Shown: positions 11,757 to 21,396, numbered from the stretch's first letter. The stretch is 64,000 nt of DNA from Amycolatopsis sacchari (GCF_900114035.1 NZ_FORP01000002.1:186001-250000), one strand, 5' to 3'. The notes: generated from the sequence alone by a model not told the origin. Program-made: numbers and translations.

Positions 11757-12584
11757 ATGAGCGAGCGAAAGACCGTCATCATCACGGGCGCGAGCGATGG
11801 CATCGGCGCCGCGGCCGCGCGCACGCTCCACCGCGACGGTCACCGGGTGGTCGTCGTCGGCCGCTCGCCGGAGAAGACGGCCGCCGTCGCGGGCGAGCTC
11901 GGGGTGGACTCGTTCGTCGCCGACTTCACCCGGCTCGACGAGGTGCGCAAGCTCGCCGATGACCTGAACACGGCGTACCCCCGCATCGACGTGCTCGTCA
12001 ACAACGCCGGCGGCCTCTTCGGCGAACGCGCCAAGACCGTCGACGGCTTCGAGAAGACCTTCCAGGTCAACTACCTCGCGCCGTTCCTGCTCACCCAGCT
12101 GTTGCGCGACAAGCTGATCGCGTCGGGCGCCGCCGTGTTCCAGACGGCGAGCCTCAGCGCACGCCTGGCCGCCAAGCTCGACCTCGACGACCTGAACCAC
12201 GACCGCGACTTCGCGCCGGTCCGGGTCTACAACTTCACGAAGCTCGAAATCGTCCTGTTCACCAAGGAACTGCACCGCCGGTACCACGCGCAGGGCCTCT
12301 CGGCAGCCGCGTTCGACCCGGGCGGCGTCGCGACGAACTTCGCCACCGGGTCCACCAGCCGGCCGATGCGGCTCCTCTACACGACTCCCGCGCTGCGCGC
12401 CCTGCTGCCCGGCCCGGACAAGGGCGCCAGGACCCTGCTGTGGCTCATCCAGGGCAAACCGGGCGTGGACTGGGAGTCCGGGGGCCTCTACGTGCGGCGC
12501 AAGCCCGGCCGGACCAACCGCCAGATCGAGGACGCCGACCTCGCGCGTGCCCTCTGGGACCGCACCGAAGAACTGCTGAAGTAG
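11757..12584 (+). CDS. SDR-family oxidoreductase
   Basis: 275 residues. TGASDGIGAA (residues 10-19) binds the nucleotide, NNAGG lies near 83, and a YNFTK active-site pair lies near 160. It resembles the retinol-dehydrogenase/WW-oxidoreductase-like SDR branch. The ATG at 11757 has GGGAGG upstream. It converges with the flavin monooxygenase at 12587, with two bases between the stops. Substrate unknown. Confidence 0.9.
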   Translation: MSERKTVIITGASDGIGAAAARTLHRDGHRVVVVGRSPEKTAAVAGELGVDSFVADFTRLDEVRKLADDLNTAYPRIDVLVNNAGGLFGERAKTVDGFEKTFQVNYLAPFLLTQLLRDKLIASGAAVFQTASLSARLAAKLDLDDLNHDRDFAPVRVYNFTKLEIVLFTKELHRRYHAQGLSAAAFDPGGVATNFATGSTSRPMRLLYTTPALRALLPGPDKGARTLLWLIQGKPGVDWESGGLYVRRKPGRTNRQIEDADLARALWDRTEELLK

Positions 12585-12586
12585 CC

Positions 12587-13645
12587 CTACCCCCGACCCT
12601 CCAGATACCGGCGGATCTCGGTGACCGCCGCCCGGCCCGCGCGGTTGGCGCCGATCGTGCTCGCCGAGGGGCCGTACCCGACCAGGTGCAGCCGCGGGTC
12701 CGCGACGACGCGGGTGCCGTCCATGCGGATGCCACCGCCGGGCGCCCGCAGGTGCAGTGGCGCCAGGTGGTCCAGCGCCGCGCGGAAGCCGGTCGCCCAC
12801 AGGATCGCGTCGGCGTGCCGCTCCGTGCCGTCCGCCCACACGACGCTGTGCTCGGTGAGGTGGTCGAACATCGGCTTGCGGTCGAGGATCCCCTGCTCCA
12901 GGCCACGCCGGACGTCCGGCGTGAGGGCCAGCCCGGTCACGCTCACGACGCTGCCCGGCGGCAGTCCCGCGCGCACCCTGCGGTCCACCTTCGCGACGGA
13001 CTGCCGTCCGATCTCCGGACCGAACTCCGCGTCCAGCCATTCGGGTTCGCGGCGGGTCACCCACGTCGTACCGCTCGCGACCTCGGCGATCTCCAGCAGC
13101 AGCTGCACTCCGGACGCACCGCCGCCGACCACGACGACGTGCTTGCCGCGGAACTCCTCCACGCTCTCGAAGTCCGCCGTGTGCAGCTGGCGGCCGCGGA
13201 ACCGCTCCTGCCCCGGGTAGTACGGCCAGAACGGCCGGTCCCAGGTGCCGGTCGCGTTGATCACCGCCCTGGCCGCCCACGTGTCGGTCGCGCTCTCGAC
13301 CAGCAGCCGCTCGCCCTCGTCGTGCACGGACAGCACGTCGACGGGCCGCACGACGGGCAGGTCGAACGTCCGCTCGTAGCGGCCGAAGTACTCCGACACG
13401 ACCTCCGACGCGGGACGGTCGCGGTCGGCTTCCCCGAGCGCCATCCCCGGCAGGTCGTGGATCGCGTGCGCCTTGCCCAGCTTCAGCGACGGCCAGCGGT
13501 ACTGCCACGCGCCGCCCGGCCGCTTGCCGTGGTCGAGGACGACGAAGCCGGTGCCGTTCCGGAAGCCGGTGCGACGCAGGTGGTAGGCGGCGGAGAGGCC
13601 CGCCTGCCCCGCGCCGATCACGGCCACGTCGGTTTCTGTACGCAC
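12587..13645 (-). CDS. Flavin-containing monooxygenase-like NAD(P)/FAD oxidoreductase
   Basis: A 352-residue two-dinucleotide-domain flavoprotein. GAGQAGLSAAYHL (residues 11-23) binds FAD and VVVGGGASGVQLL near 172 binds NAD(P)H; ATGF near 280 is also typical. It resembles the CzcO/YdnE group of small monooxygenases. The GTG start at 13645 has only a poor ribosome site. Downstream of the CoxG hairpin and convergent with an SDR gene, it has no operon partner that would reveal the substrate. Confidence 0.85.
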   Translation of the reverse strand: MRTETDVAVIGAGQAGLSAAYHLRRTGFRNGTGFVVLDHGKRPGGAWQYRWPSLKLGKAHAIHDLPGMALGEADRDRPASEVVSEYFGRYERTFDLPVVRPVDVLSVHDEGERLLVESATDTWAARAVINATGTWDRPFWPYYPGQERFRGRQLHTADFESVEEFRGKHVVVVGGGASGVQLLLEIAEVASGTTWVTRREPEWLDAEFGPEIGRQSVAKVDRRVRAGLPPGSVVSVTGLALTPDVRRGLEQGILDRKPMFDHLTEHSVVWADGTERHADAILWATGFRAALDHLAPLHLRAPGGGIRMDGTRVVADPRLHLVGYGPSASTIGANRAGRAAVTEIRRYLEGRG

Positions 13646-13664
13646 TCCACGTACAACGGCGAGC

Positions 13665-13690
13665 GGGGGCCGGGGCTTCCCCCGGCCCCC
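13665..13690 (-). terminator. Hairpin after coxG-like gene
   Basis: GGGGGCCGGGG (13665-13675) pairs with CCCCGGCCCCC (13680-13690), an 11-bp perfect stem with a 4-base loop that begins 5 bases past the coxG-like stop. Confidence 0.6.
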
Positions 13691-13694
13691 GAGA

Positions 13695-14354
13695 TCACTT
13701 CCGGCGGATCGCGCGGATGATCGCCACCACGACCAGGAGCCCGGCGACCCCGGCCAGCACCGGGGCGAGGCGCTTGAGCACCGAGTTGCCCGCCAGGTCG
13801 AACAGGTCGAGGGCCTCGGTCTCCTTCGGCTCGGCCGGCTTGACCGACTCCAGCTTCGGCTTGGGCTCGGCGGCCTCCGGAGTGGCCGTCGTCTCCGGCT
13901 CCGGCTCTTCGCCGCCCCCCAGCTTCTCCGCCAGGTTGGTCGCGAACTGGTCCAGGATCTTGCCGCCGACCTCGGAGATCATCCCGCGGCCGAACTGGGC
14001 GGGGCGGCCGGTCACGTTCAGGTCGGTCGACACGGTGCCCTTGGTGCCGGTGCCGTCCTCGTGCAGCGTCACCGTGACCGTGGCAGCCGCGGTGCCCGCG
14101 CCACGCGAGTCCTTCCCCGACGCCTTGATCACGATCCTGCGGGCCGCCTCGTCCTTCTCCAGGAACTCGCCGGAACCCTTGTACAGCAGGGAAATCGGCC
14201 CCAGCTTGACCTTGACCGTACCGGTGAACGTGTCACCTTCGACCTTCGTCAGGCTCGCCCCTGGCATGCACGGCGCGACGCTCTCCGGGTCGATGACGGC
14301 CTGCCAGACCTGGGCGGGCGGCGCCGGAACGGTGAACTCGTGGTCAAGCCGCAC
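13695..14354 (-). CDS. CoxG-like SRPBCC protein with C-terminal membrane anchor
   Basis: 219 residues. An SRPBCC (START-like) domain fills residues 1-145 (starts MRLDHEFTVPAPPAQVW, with CMPGASL and GRPAQFGRGM typical of CoxG). An acidic Pro/Glu/Thr-rich linker follows, then a C-terminal hydrophobic helix (about 190-213) ending in RAIRRK. CoxG is described as helping attach CO dehydrogenase to the membrane, and the anchor here fits that. The GTG at 14354 has GGGAGG upstream. It is separated from the FAD-subunit gene by a strong hairpin, so its expression may differ. Confidence 0.88.
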   Translation of the reverse strand: MRLDHEFTVPAPPAQVWQAVIDPESVAPCMPGASLTKVEGDTFTGTVKVKLGPISLLYKGSGEFLEKDEAARRIVIKASGKDSRGAGTAAATVTVTLHEDGTGTKGTVSTDLNVTGRPAQFGRGMISEVGGKILDQFATNLAEKLGGGEEPEPETTATPEAAEPKPKLESVKPAEPKETEALDLFDLAGNSVLKRLAPVLAGVAGLLVVVAIIRAIRRK

Positions 14355-14395
14355 GGCCTGACCTCCCTTCGTCCTCGTAGGGCAGATGCCGGAAA

Positions 14396-14432
14396 GGGCA
14401 TCCTGACGGCACTTTACGCCGTCAGGATGCCC
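14396..14432 (-). terminator. Strong hairpin between the medium (FAD) subunit and coxG-like genes
   Basis: A perfect 15-bp stem (GGGCATCCTGACGGC at 14396-14410 with its complement at 14418-14432) and a 7-base loop ACTTTAC. It starts 16 bases past the FAD-subunit stop, followed on the minus strand by TTTCC. It may terminate, or set a lower level of the coxG-like gene. Confidence 0.7.
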
Positions 14433-14447
14433 TCCGAGGGGTTCCTC

Positions 14448-15302
14448 TCACCCGGTGACAGCCGCGCTGACCGCCCTACCCGTCAGTACTCGCGCCAGCT
14501 CCTGCCGGTACTCCACGTCGGCGTTGCCGTCCGCGGTCGGGTTGGTGCCCTCCGCGGCGTGCGCGGCGGCGGCGCGGATCGTCTCCCGCGTCGCCTCCTG
14601 CCCGACGAGCGCCTGCTCGACCGCCGTGGCGCGCACGGGCGTCGCGCCCATGTTCGTCAACGCGATGCGGGCCTCGGCGATCCTGCTGCCCTCGGTCCGC
14701 ACCGTCGCCGCCACGGCCACCATCGACCACGCCTGTGCGACCCGGTTGAACTTCTCGTAGTGCGCCCGCCAGCCGGTGTGCTTGGGCACCCGCACCTCGA
14801 CCAGGATCTCGTCCGGCGCGAGCGTCGTCGTGAACATGTCCTGGAAGAAGTCGGCGGCGGGCACCGTGTGGCGGCCGGACGTGCCCGCGATGACCATCTC
14901 CGCGTCCAGCGCGAGCGCCGGGGCGAGCAGGTCACCCGCCGGGTCGGCGTGCGCGATGGCGCCGCCGAACGTGCCGCGGTGGCGGACCTGCGGATCGGCG
15001 ACGGTGTCCGTCGCCCTGGCCAGCAGCGCGGCGTGCTCGGCGACGAGGTGGTCCCGCTGCACGTCGTAGTGCGTGGTCATCGACCCGATCACCAGCGCGT
15101 CGCCGTCCTCGCGGACCCCACGCAACTCGGCGATCTTGCCGAGGTCGACGATCGTCGACGGCGCCGCGAGCCGCAGCCGCAGCACCGGCAGCAGGCTCTG
15201 CCCGCCGGCGAGCACCTTGGCGTCCTCGCCCGCGGCCGCCAGCGCCTGGACCGCCTCGTCCACAGTGGACGGAGCGGTGTAGTCGAAGGCAGCGGGGATC
15301 AC
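14448..15302 (-). CDS. Molybdenum hydroxylase FAD-binding (medium) subunit, CoxM-like
   Basis: 284 residues. FAD PCMH fold with LAGGQSLLPVLRLR (about residue 32) and the second FAD motif TVADPQVRHRGTFGGAIAHADPAGD (first half near 98, AHADPAGD near 118). It passes electrons from the 2Fe-2S subunit to FAD and on to an acceptor. The GTG start overlaps the large-subunit stop as GTGA, so translation is coupled. The gene order small-large-medium is that of form II clusters rather than coxMSL. Confidence 0.92.
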   Translation of the reverse strand: MIPAAFDYTAPSTVDEAVQALAAAGEDAKVLAGGQSLLPVLRLRLAAPSTIVDLGKIAELRGVREDGDALVIGSMTTHYDVQRDHLVAEHAALLARATDTVADPQVRHRGTFGGAIAHADPAGDLLAPALALDAEMVIAGTSGRHTVPAADFFQDMFTTTLAPDEILVEVRVPKHTGWRAHYEKFNRVAQAWSMVAVAATVRTEGSRIAEARIALTNMGATPVRATAVEQALVGQEATRETIRAAAAHAAEGTNPTADGNADVEYRQELARVLTGRAVSAAVTG

Positions 15303-17737
15303 TGCGCACCTCCCGAAGCGTCGATCGAACCGAGCCCGCCGCCGGCCTCGCTGCCGAGGCCACCGGCGTCCTTGCTGCCGCGGTGGATCGCGGCCCACAC
15401 CCGCATCGGCGAGCACGGCATCTCGATGTCGTCGACACCCAGGTGCCGCACCGCGTCCACGATCGCGTTCACCACCGCCGGGGTCGAGGCGATCGTGCCC
15501 GCCTCGCCGACCCCCTTGACGCCCAACGGGTTCGTCGTCGACGGCGTCTCCGTGCGGTCCGTCGTGAACGAGGGCAGGTCCGCCGCGGACGGCAGCAGGT
15601 AGTCCGCGAACGTGCCCGTCGTCAGCGTGCCGCTCTCGTCGAAGACCGCCTCCTCGAACAACGCCTGCGCGATGCCCTGCGCCAGCCCGCCGTGGATCTG
15701 GCCCTCGACGATCAGCGGGTTCACCACCGCGCCCACGTCGTCGACGCACACGTACTTCCGCAGCGTCACGCGGCCCGTCTCGGTGTCCACCTCCGCCGCG
15801 CACAGGTGCGTGCCGTGCGGGAACGAGAAGTTCTCCGGGTCGAACACGGCCTCGGAGTCCAGCGTCGGCTCCATGCCGTCGGGCAGGTTGTGCGCGGCGA
15901 ACGTCGCGAAGCAGACGTCCTGGATCGTGGTGGACTTGTCCGTGCCACGCACGGTGAACTTGCCCTGCGCGAACTCCAGGTCGTCCGGCGAGCACTCCAT
16001 CAGGTGCGCGGCGATCGTGCGGGCCTTGGCGACGACCTTCTCCGCTGCCTTGACCACCGCGATCCCGCCCACCGCGAGCGAACGCGAGCCGTAGGTGTCC
16101 ATGCCCTTGTGCGAGGACTGTGTGTCGCCGTGGATCACCTCGACGTCCTCGAACGGCACGCCCAGCTGGTCGGCGACGATCTGGCTCCACGCCGTCTCGT
16201 GCCCCTGGCCGTGCGCGGACGCGCCCGTGACGACCTCGACCTTGCCGGTCGGCAGCATCCGCACCGACGCGTGCTCCCACCCGCCCGCCGCGTAGTCGAG
16301 CGAACCGAGCACCCGCGACGGCGCCAGCCCGCACATCTCCGTGAACGTCGAGATGCCGATGCCCAGCTGCACCGGATCCTTGCGCTCCCGGCGTTCCCGC
16401 TGCTCACGCCGCAGCCCGTGGTAGTCGAACAACTGCATGGCCTTCTCGGTCGCGGCCTCGTAGTTGCCCGAGTCGTAGGTCAGCGTGGAAACGGTGGTGT
16501 ACGGGAACTCCTCGTGCTTGATCCAGTTCTTCTCACGCAGCTCCATCGGGTCCATGCCCAGCTCGGCGGCGAGCTCGTCCATGATCCGCTCGATGCCGAA
16601 CGTGGCCTCCGGCCGCCCGGCGCCGCGGTAGGCGTCGGTGAGCGTGGTGTTGGTGAACACGTTGGTGCAGGCGAAGTGGTACGCCGGGATCTTGTAGATC
16701 GCGTTGAACATGAACGCGCCCAGGATCGGCACACCCGGCCCGACGAGCCCGAGGTACGCACCCATGTCGGCGAGCAGCTCGACCTTCAGCCCGGTGACCG
16801 TGCCGTCGCGGTTGGCGGAGATCGTGATGTCCTGGATCTGGTCGCGGCCGTGGTGCGCGGCGAGCATCGTCTCCGAGCGCGACTCGGTCCACTTGACCGG
16901 CTTGCCCAGCTTCTGCGCGAGCAGCAGGCACATCGTTTCCTCCGGCAGCACGGCGATCTTGCCGCCGAACCCGCCGCCGACGTCCGGCGCGATCACCCGC
17001 AGCTTGTGCTCGGGAATGCCGAGGGTGAGCGCCGCCATCGTCTTGAGGATGTGCGGCACCTGCGTGGCCGACCACATCACGATCTGGGCACCAGTCGGGT
17101 CCACCACGCACGAACGCGGCTCCATGAAGGCCGGGATGAGCCGCTGCTGCCGGAACCGCCGCTTGACGACGACCTCGGCGCTGGAGATCGCTTCTTCGAC
17201 ATTTCCGCCCGAACCCGCTTCACCGCTGTCGAACACCCACAGCGCGTTGCGGTTCGTGCCCAGTTCCTCGTGCACGAGTGGCGCGCCTTCGGCGAGCGCG
17301 TTCTCCAGCCCGAGCACGACGGGCAGTTCCTCGTAGTCGACGTCGATGGCTTCGAGCGCGTCCTGCGCCTCGGCCTTGCTGCGCGCGACGACGACCGCCA
17401 CGCCTTCACCGGCGAAGTTCACGCGGTCGGCGGCGAGGATCGGCCGTCGCGGGCTCTTCATGTCCGGCGTGATGGGCCACGCACACGGCATCCCGATGCT
17501 GCCGTCCGGGTCCAGGTCCGCGGCGGTGTAGACGGCGACGACGCCGGGCTTGGTCTTCGCCTCGGCGGTGTCGATGCCGTTGATCTTCGCGTGGGCGTAC
17601 GGACTGCGCAGGACCGCCACGTGCAGCAGACCCGGCAGCGTCAGGTTGTCCGTCCAGCGGGTGCGCCCGGTGATGAGCCGGGCGTCCTCCTTGCGGGTGC
17701 GGGCCTTGCCGACCTCGGGCTCGATCGTCGCGGTCAC
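15299..17737 (-). CDS. Molybdenum hydroxylase large (molybdopterin) subunit, form II CoxL-like
   Basis: 812 residues of the xanthine oxidase/CO dehydrogenase large-subunit family. The active-site loop reads AYRGAGR (near 370), the form II signature; form I CO dehydrogenases carry AYXCSFR with the Cu-binding Cys. The catalytic Glu is in GVGEAG near the C terminus, and GGGFGGK binds the cofactor. CO oxidation should not be assumed: form II proteins act on other, mostly unknown, aldehydes or heterocycles. It starts one base after the small-subunit stop. Confidence 0.93.
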   Translation of the reverse strand: MTATIEPEVGKARTRKEDARLITGRTRWTDNLTLPGLLHVAVLRSPYAHAKINGIDTAEAKTKPGVVAVYTAADLDPDGSIGMPCAWPITPDMKSPRRPILAADRVNFAGEGVAVVVARSKAEAQDALEAIDVDYEELPVVLGLENALAEGAPLVHEELGTNRNALWVFDSGEAGSGGNVEEAISSAEVVVKRRFRQQRLIPAFMEPRSCVVDPTGAQIVMWSATQVPHILKTMAALTLGIPEHKLRVIAPDVGGGFGGKIAVLPEETMCLLLAQKLGKPVKWTESRSETMLAAHHGRDQIQDITISANRDGTVTGLKVELLADMGAYLGLVGPGVPILGAFMFNAIYKIPAYHFACTNVFTNTTLTDAYRGAGRPEATFGIERIMDELAAELGMDPMELREKNWIKHEEFPYTTVSTLTYDSGNYEAATEKAMQLFDYHGLRREQRERRERKDPVQLGIGISTFTEMCGLAPSRVLGSLDYAAGGWEHASVRMLPTGKVEVVTGASAHGQGHETAWSQIVADQLGVPFEDVEVIHGDTQSSHKGMDTYGSRSLAVGGIAVVKAAEKVVAKARTIAAHLMECSPDDLEFAQGKFTVRGTDKSTTIQDVCFATFAAHNLPDGMEPTLDSEAVFDPENFSFPHGTHLCAAEVDTETGRVTLRKYVCVDDVGAVVNPLIVEGQIHGGLAQGIAQALFEEAVFDESGTLTTGTFADYLLPSAADLPSFTTDRTETPSTTNPLGVKGVGEAGTIASTPAVVNAIVDAVRHLGVDDIEMPCSPMRVWAAIHRGSKDAGGLGSEAGGGLGSIDASGGAQ

Positions 17738-17738
17738 G

Positions 17739-18266
17739 TCACTCGCCCCCGATCGCGCTCGTCTCGCGGGCCTCGCTGACGCGCTCGGCTTCCGGGCCGG
17801 CGCCGGGGCTCATGTGGCGTGCGGCGTCCTGCACGGCACGCACGATGTTCTGGTAACCCGTGCAGCGGCACAGGTTGCCTTCGAGCCCCTCGCGGACGGC
17901 CTTCTCGTCGGGATCGGGGTTGTCCGCCAGCAGGTCGATCGACTGCATGATCATGCCGGGCGTGCAGAAACCGCACTGCAGCGCGTGGTTGTCGTGGAAC
18001 GCCTGCTGCACGGGGTGGAGCTGCCCGTCGCGCGCCAGCCCCTCGACCGTGGTGATCTCGCAGCCGTCCGCCTGCACGGCGAGCACCGAGCAGGACTTCA
18101 CGCTCTGGCCGTTGAGGTGGACCGTGCACGCCCCGCAGTTGCTCGTGTCGCAGCCGATGACGGTGCCGACCTTGCCGAGCGTCTCCCTCAGGTAGTGGAC
18201 GAGCAGCGTGCGGGGTTCGACCTCGTCGGAGTACTGGGTTCCGTCGACGGTGACGGTGATACGCAT
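17739..18266 (-). CDS. Molybdenum hydroxylase 2Fe-2S (small) subunit, CoxS-like
   Basis: 175 residues with two 2Fe-2S domains: plant-type [13 protein letters not shown] plus a later Cys (residues 42-64), then CGFCTPGM and [10 protein letters not shown] (about 103-145). It carries electrons from the Mo centre to FAD. The ATG at 18266 with GGAGGG upstream starts the standard MRITVTVDG; upstream in-frame codons are not part of the family. A C-terminal tail of about 25 residues beyond the usual end is unusually long. Confidence 0.93.
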   Translation of the reverse strand: MRITVTVDGTQYSDEVEPRTLLVHYLRETLGKVGTVIGCDTSNCGACTVHLNGQSVKSCSVLAVQADGCEITTVEGLARDGQLHPVQQAFHDNHALQCGFCTPGMIMQSIDLLADNPDPDEKAVREGLEGNLCRCTGYQNIVRAVQDAARHMSPGAGPEAERVSEARETSAIGGE

Positions 18267-18340
18267 TGAGGCCCTCCAGTGGTGGGAGCTGGGGTGATCG
18301 CCTTCACACCGGGAGCCTGCTCCTTCTGTCGCGGTGGGAC

Positions 18341-18361
18341 AAGTCCCCGCTCGGGGAACTT
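18341..18361. promoter_or_regulatory. Inverted repeats and possible promoter before the small-subunit gene
   Basis: The 206-base gap between xdhC and the small-subunit gene holds two inverted repeats. AAGTCCCCG / CGGGGAACTT at 18341-18361 has one extra base in one arm. CTCCGC-ATCC-GCGGAG lies at 18403-18418. The AT-rich TTCCAC-18-CATATT (minus strand, near 18470-18441) could be a promoter. The gap suggests the structural genes have their own start site. Confidence 0.35.
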
Positions 18362-18472
18362 GACACACCCCTTCCGCGAATGCGCTTTCACGTCATCGAT
18401 CGCTCCGCATCCGCGGAGATCCACAGTGCACGAAGTGACAAAAATATGGACTTCGATCACCGACTTGTGGAA

Positions 18473-19585
18473 CTAACCGTGGATGCGTCCCGACAGCTCG
18501 GCGAGCCGTTTGCCGCCGCCGCCCCACCGCATCGCGATGATCTCCGCGGCGATGGACACGGCCGTCTCCTCCGGCGTGCGCGCCCCGAGGTCGAGCCCGA
18601 TCGGCGACGACAGCCGCGCCAGCTCCTCGTCGGTCAGGCCGGCCTCCCGCAGGCGGGCCATCCGGTCGTCGTGGGTGCGGCGCGAGCCCATGGCGCCGAC
18701 GTAGCCGACGTCGAGGCGCAGCGCGACCTCCAGCAGCGGCACGTCGAACTTCGGGTCGTGCGTCAGCACGGCGATGACGGTGCGGCGGTCGATGCGGCCG
18801 GCCTCGGCCTCGGCCTTGAGGTAGCGGTGCGGCCAGTCGACCACGACCTCGTCGGCGCTGGGGAACCGGCTGGCCGTCGCGAACACCGGCCGCGCGTCGC
18901 ACACCGTGACCTGGAACCCGAGGTACGCGCCCATCCTGGCCATCGCGGCGGCGAAGTCGATCGCGCCGAACACCAGCATCCGCGGCGGCGGCTCGAACGA
19001 GTTGACGAACACCGACATGCCCTCGCCGCGGCGCTCGCCCTCCAGGCCGTAGTGCAGGGTGCCGGTGCGGCCGGTGGCGAGCAGGCCGCGTGCGTCGTCG
19101 ACCACCGCGTCGTCGATGCGGGCGGTGCCGAGAGTGCCCTTCGTGCGGTCGGGCCACACGATCATGTGCCTGCCGACGCGGTCGGCGTCCTCGTGCTCGA
19201 TCACCGTCACGACCGCGACAGGCTGTCCTTTGTGGACCGAGTCGACGACGTCCTGCAGCTCGGGCATGGTGTCCTTGTCGACGCGCTCGACGTAGATGTC
19301 GATGATCCCGCCGCAGGTCAGGCCCACCGCGAAGGCGTCGTCGTCGCTGACGCCGTAGCGCTGCAGCACGGGCTTGCGCTCGGCGACGACCTCCTGCGCC
19401 AGCTCGTAGACGGCGCCTTCCACACAGCCGCCGGACACGCTGCCGACGACCTCCCCGTCCTGCCCGACCAGCATCGCCGCCCCCGGCGCGCGCGGGGCGC
19501 TGGAAAACGTGGAGACCACCGTGCCGAGGCCGACGGCCTCGCCCTCGGCCCACCGCTTGTACAGCTCGTCAAGTACGTCATGCAT
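18473..19585 (-). CDS. XdhC/CoxI-family maturation factor
   Basis: 370 residues. N-terminal XdhC_CoxI domain with SVSGGCVEGAV (near 50) and a C-terminal Rossmann-type domain with FGAIDFA near 180 and VGAMGSRRTHDDR near 295. Family members bind molybdenum cofactor, protect it and help sulfurate and insert it into xanthine-dehydrogenase-type enzymes. It overlaps the CoxE-like gene by 8 bases and precedes the small-subunit gene by 206 bases. Confidence 0.92.
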   Translation of the reverse strand: MHDVLDELYKRWAEGEAVGLGTVVSTFSSAPRAPGAAMLVGQDGEVVGSVSGGCVEGAVYELAQEVVAERKPVLQRYGVSDDDAFAVGLTCGGIIDIYVERVDKDTMPELQDVVDSVHKGQPVAVVTVIEHEDADRVGRHMIVWPDRTKGTLGTARIDDAVVDDARGLLATGRTGTLHYGLEGERRGEGMSVFVNSFEPPPRMLVFGAIDFAAAMARMGAYLGFQVTVCDARPVFATASRFPSADEVVVDWPHRYLKAEAEAGRIDRRTVIAVLTHDPKFDVPLLEVALRLDVGYVGAMGSRRTHDDRMARLREAGLTDEELARLSSPIGLDLGARTPEETAVSIAAEIIAMRWGGGGKRLAELSGRIHG

Positions 19586-20684
19586 CGCGTATCTCCACCA
19601 GCAGTCGTTCCAGGGTGGCCAGGCTGTGGCCGGCCAGCAGGTGATCGAGGTGCGGGAGCGCGGCCGCGATTCCGGACTGCACCGGAGCGTAACCGGCCCG
19701 TCCCGCGTGGGGGTTCACCCACAGGACAGCGTGCGCCAACCTCCGCATCCTGGCCAGCTGCTCACCGAGCAGGCTCGGGTCGCCGCGTTCCCATCCGTCG
19801 GAGAACACAACGACGACCGCCCGCCTCGCGATTCCCCGTTGTCCCCAGCGATCCAGGAAAATCCGGAGCGTTTCGCCGAGGCGCGTGCCGCCGGCGAAGT
19901 CCGGCACCGCCTGGCCGGCGCCCAGCATCGCGCGTTCCGGGTCGCGCTGGCGGAGCTGACGGGAGACGCGCGTGAGGCGCGTGCCGAGGGTGAAGACCTC
20001 GGTGCTGGCGGGCGCGCTCCGCACGACGACGTGCGCGAACCGCAGCAGCGAGTCGGCGTACGGGGACATCGAACCGGACACGTCGAGCAGCAGGACGACC
20101 CGGCGCGGGCGCGTGGCCTTGGCGCGGCGGGCGAGCTTCACGATTTCGCCCTGGGCGAGCATCCCGCGCAGCGTGCGGTCGGGGTCGAGCGTGCCCTTGC
20201 GGGCGGGGCGCCGCCGCAGCGAGCGTTTGACCGGGGGGACCGGCTTGAGCACGGCGAGCAGTTCCCGCAGGTGGCGGCGTTCGGCGGCGGTCAGCTCGGC
20301 GAGGTCCCGCTGGCGGAGCAACTCGGTGTCCGTGGCGGCGACGCGCAGTTCGTCGGCCTGGTCCTCGGCCTGGCCGTCCCCGGCGGGCTCGCCGGACATC
20401 GCGGCCATCCGGGCCTTCTTCTCCTTGGCGACCGTGACGGGCTTCGGCCCGGGCGGCTCGGCGGCGAACCACTGGGCGAAGGCGTCGTCGTAGCGGGGCA
20501 GGTCGTCGGGATCGGCGCACAACGTCACCCGTCCGGCCCAGTACAGGTGGTTGATGTCGGCGAGGTCGACCTGCTCCACGGCGTTCAGGTACGCCTGCAC
20601 CCGCTGGGGGTTCGCGGGCACGCCGGCCTCGCGGAGGGCGGTGGCGAACCCGACCAGTGCGGGCAGCGGGTCCGTGGTGGTCAC
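19578..20684 (-). CDS. CoxE-like von Willebrand factor A domain protein
   Basis: 368 residues. A charged N-terminal half (DUF-type CoxE region) and a C-terminal VWA domain with the metal-adhesion motif LLLDVSGSMSPYADS near residue 195 and VVVFSDGWERGDPS near 300. CoxE works with the MoxR ATPase CoxD to mature the CO dehydrogenase active site in known systems. Here the CoxD partner is not next door but at 27389-28258, same orientation. GTG start at 20684, directly next to the 75-bp repeat. Confidence 0.9.
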   Translation of the reverse strand: MTTTDPLPALVGFATALREAGVPANPQRVQAYLNAVEQVDLADINHLYWAGRVTLCADPDDLPRYDDAFAQWFAAEPPGPKPVTVAKEKKARMAAMSGEPAGDGQAEDQADELRVAATDTELLRQRDLAELTAAERRHLRELLAVLKPVPPVKRSLRRRPARKGTLDPDRTLRGMLAQGEIVKLARRAKATRPRRVVLLLDVSGSMSPYADSLLRFAHVVVRSAPASTEVFTLGTRLTRVSRQLRQRDPERAMLGAGQAVPDFAGGTRLGETLRIFLDRWGQRGIARRAVVVVFSDGWERGDPSLLGEQLARMRRLAHAVLWVNPHAGRAGYAPVQSGIAAALPHLDHLLAGHSLATLERLLVEIRDA

Positions 20685-20759
20685 CAGTTCATTGTGCCGC
20701 CGTTCGGCGGAACCGTCCGCTAGGCTCCTGCGTCAGACGGTCACCGTGGTGGGAGCGGG
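20685..20759 (+). repeat. 75-bp direct repeat, copy 1 (promoter-bearing)
   Basis: Identical base for base to 21454-21528. It begins at the coxE start codon and ends 34 bases before lipoprotein A. It contains CGCTAGGCTCC, where TAGGCT could be a -10 box, and an inner hairpin CCGCCGTTCGGCGG. It probably carries the start site for the rightward genes. Confidence 0.9.
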
Positions 20760-20793
20760 CCGCGTTGACTTCTCCGGAGAACTCGGGCGCACG

Positions 20794-21396
20794 ATGAGAT
20801 CGAGTGGACTCCTCTTACTCGCGGTCGCCGCTTCGGTCCTCGCGCTGGCCGCGGCCTGTACCGACAGAACCGGCGGATCCCCGCTCCCACCAGCGACCTC
20901 CGCTACCTCGGCGCCGACCGCTCCGAAGGTGAGCAACCCGCTTCCCGCGCTCGCCTCGTACAGCGACAAGCCCTGCGAACTGGTTCCCCCGTCGCTCATC
21001 AGCCAGCTCGGCTACTCCGATCCCGAACCCAGTGCCGCCCACGGTCCGCTCGGCCCTGGCTGTGGCTGGATCGATGTCCGCACGGCCCACGGGAAGAACC
21101 TGAACGTCGCCGTCGGCGTCATCGACGGCAAGGGCGACGGAGGAATCGCCAGGGTGCAGTCGCTGAACGGCAGCCTCTACGGGTTCGTCGAACCGACCGA
21201 GATCTCCGGCTATCCGGCTGCCTACGCGGACACCACGGACCGTCGAGGCCAGGGGAAGTGTGCTCTCGTCGTCGGGGTCACTGATGACAGCACCTTCTCC
21301 GTCGACACGGACGGCTACTCCGGCCAACAAGATTCGTGCGCGGCGGCTGAGCAGGTCGCGGCCGCCGTGATCACCACCTTGCAGGGAGGCTCGTGA
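20794..21396 (+). CDS. DUF3558-family lipoprotein, copy A
   Basis: A 200-residue exported lipoprotein. Signal peptide with lipobox LAAAC (Cys22), a Ser/Thr/Pro-rich linker, then the DUF3558 domain with paired Cys in KPCELVPP and GPGCGWIDV and later CALVVG/SCAAAEQ. The family is found beside type VII secretion genes in Pseudonocardiaceae and its function is unknown. It is a paralogue of copy B (21988-22590): same length, and the last 28 residues are identical. The ATG at 20794 has GGAGAA about 15 bases upstream, the same context as copy B. Confidence 0.85.
   Translation: MRSSGLLLLAVAASVLALAAACTDRTGGSPLPPATSATSAPTAPKVSNPLPALASYSDKPCELVPPSLISQLGYSDPEPSAAHGPLGPGCGWIDVRTAHGKNLNVAVGVIDGKGDGGIARVQSLNGSLYGFVEPTEISGYPAAYADTTDRRGQGKCALVVGVTDDSTFSVDTDGYSGQQDSCAAAEQVAAAVITTLQGGS

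Noticed and set aside
15299-17737. CO dehydrogenase (form I, coxMSL) call for the 14-18 kb cluster
   Set aside because: The loop is AYRGAGR, not AYXCSFR, and the order is small-large-medium, so CO as substrate is not supported.
20551-21396. Longer start for lipoprotein A within the 75-bp repeat
   Set aside because: The lipobox and the match to lipoprotein B in length and context place the start at 20794.
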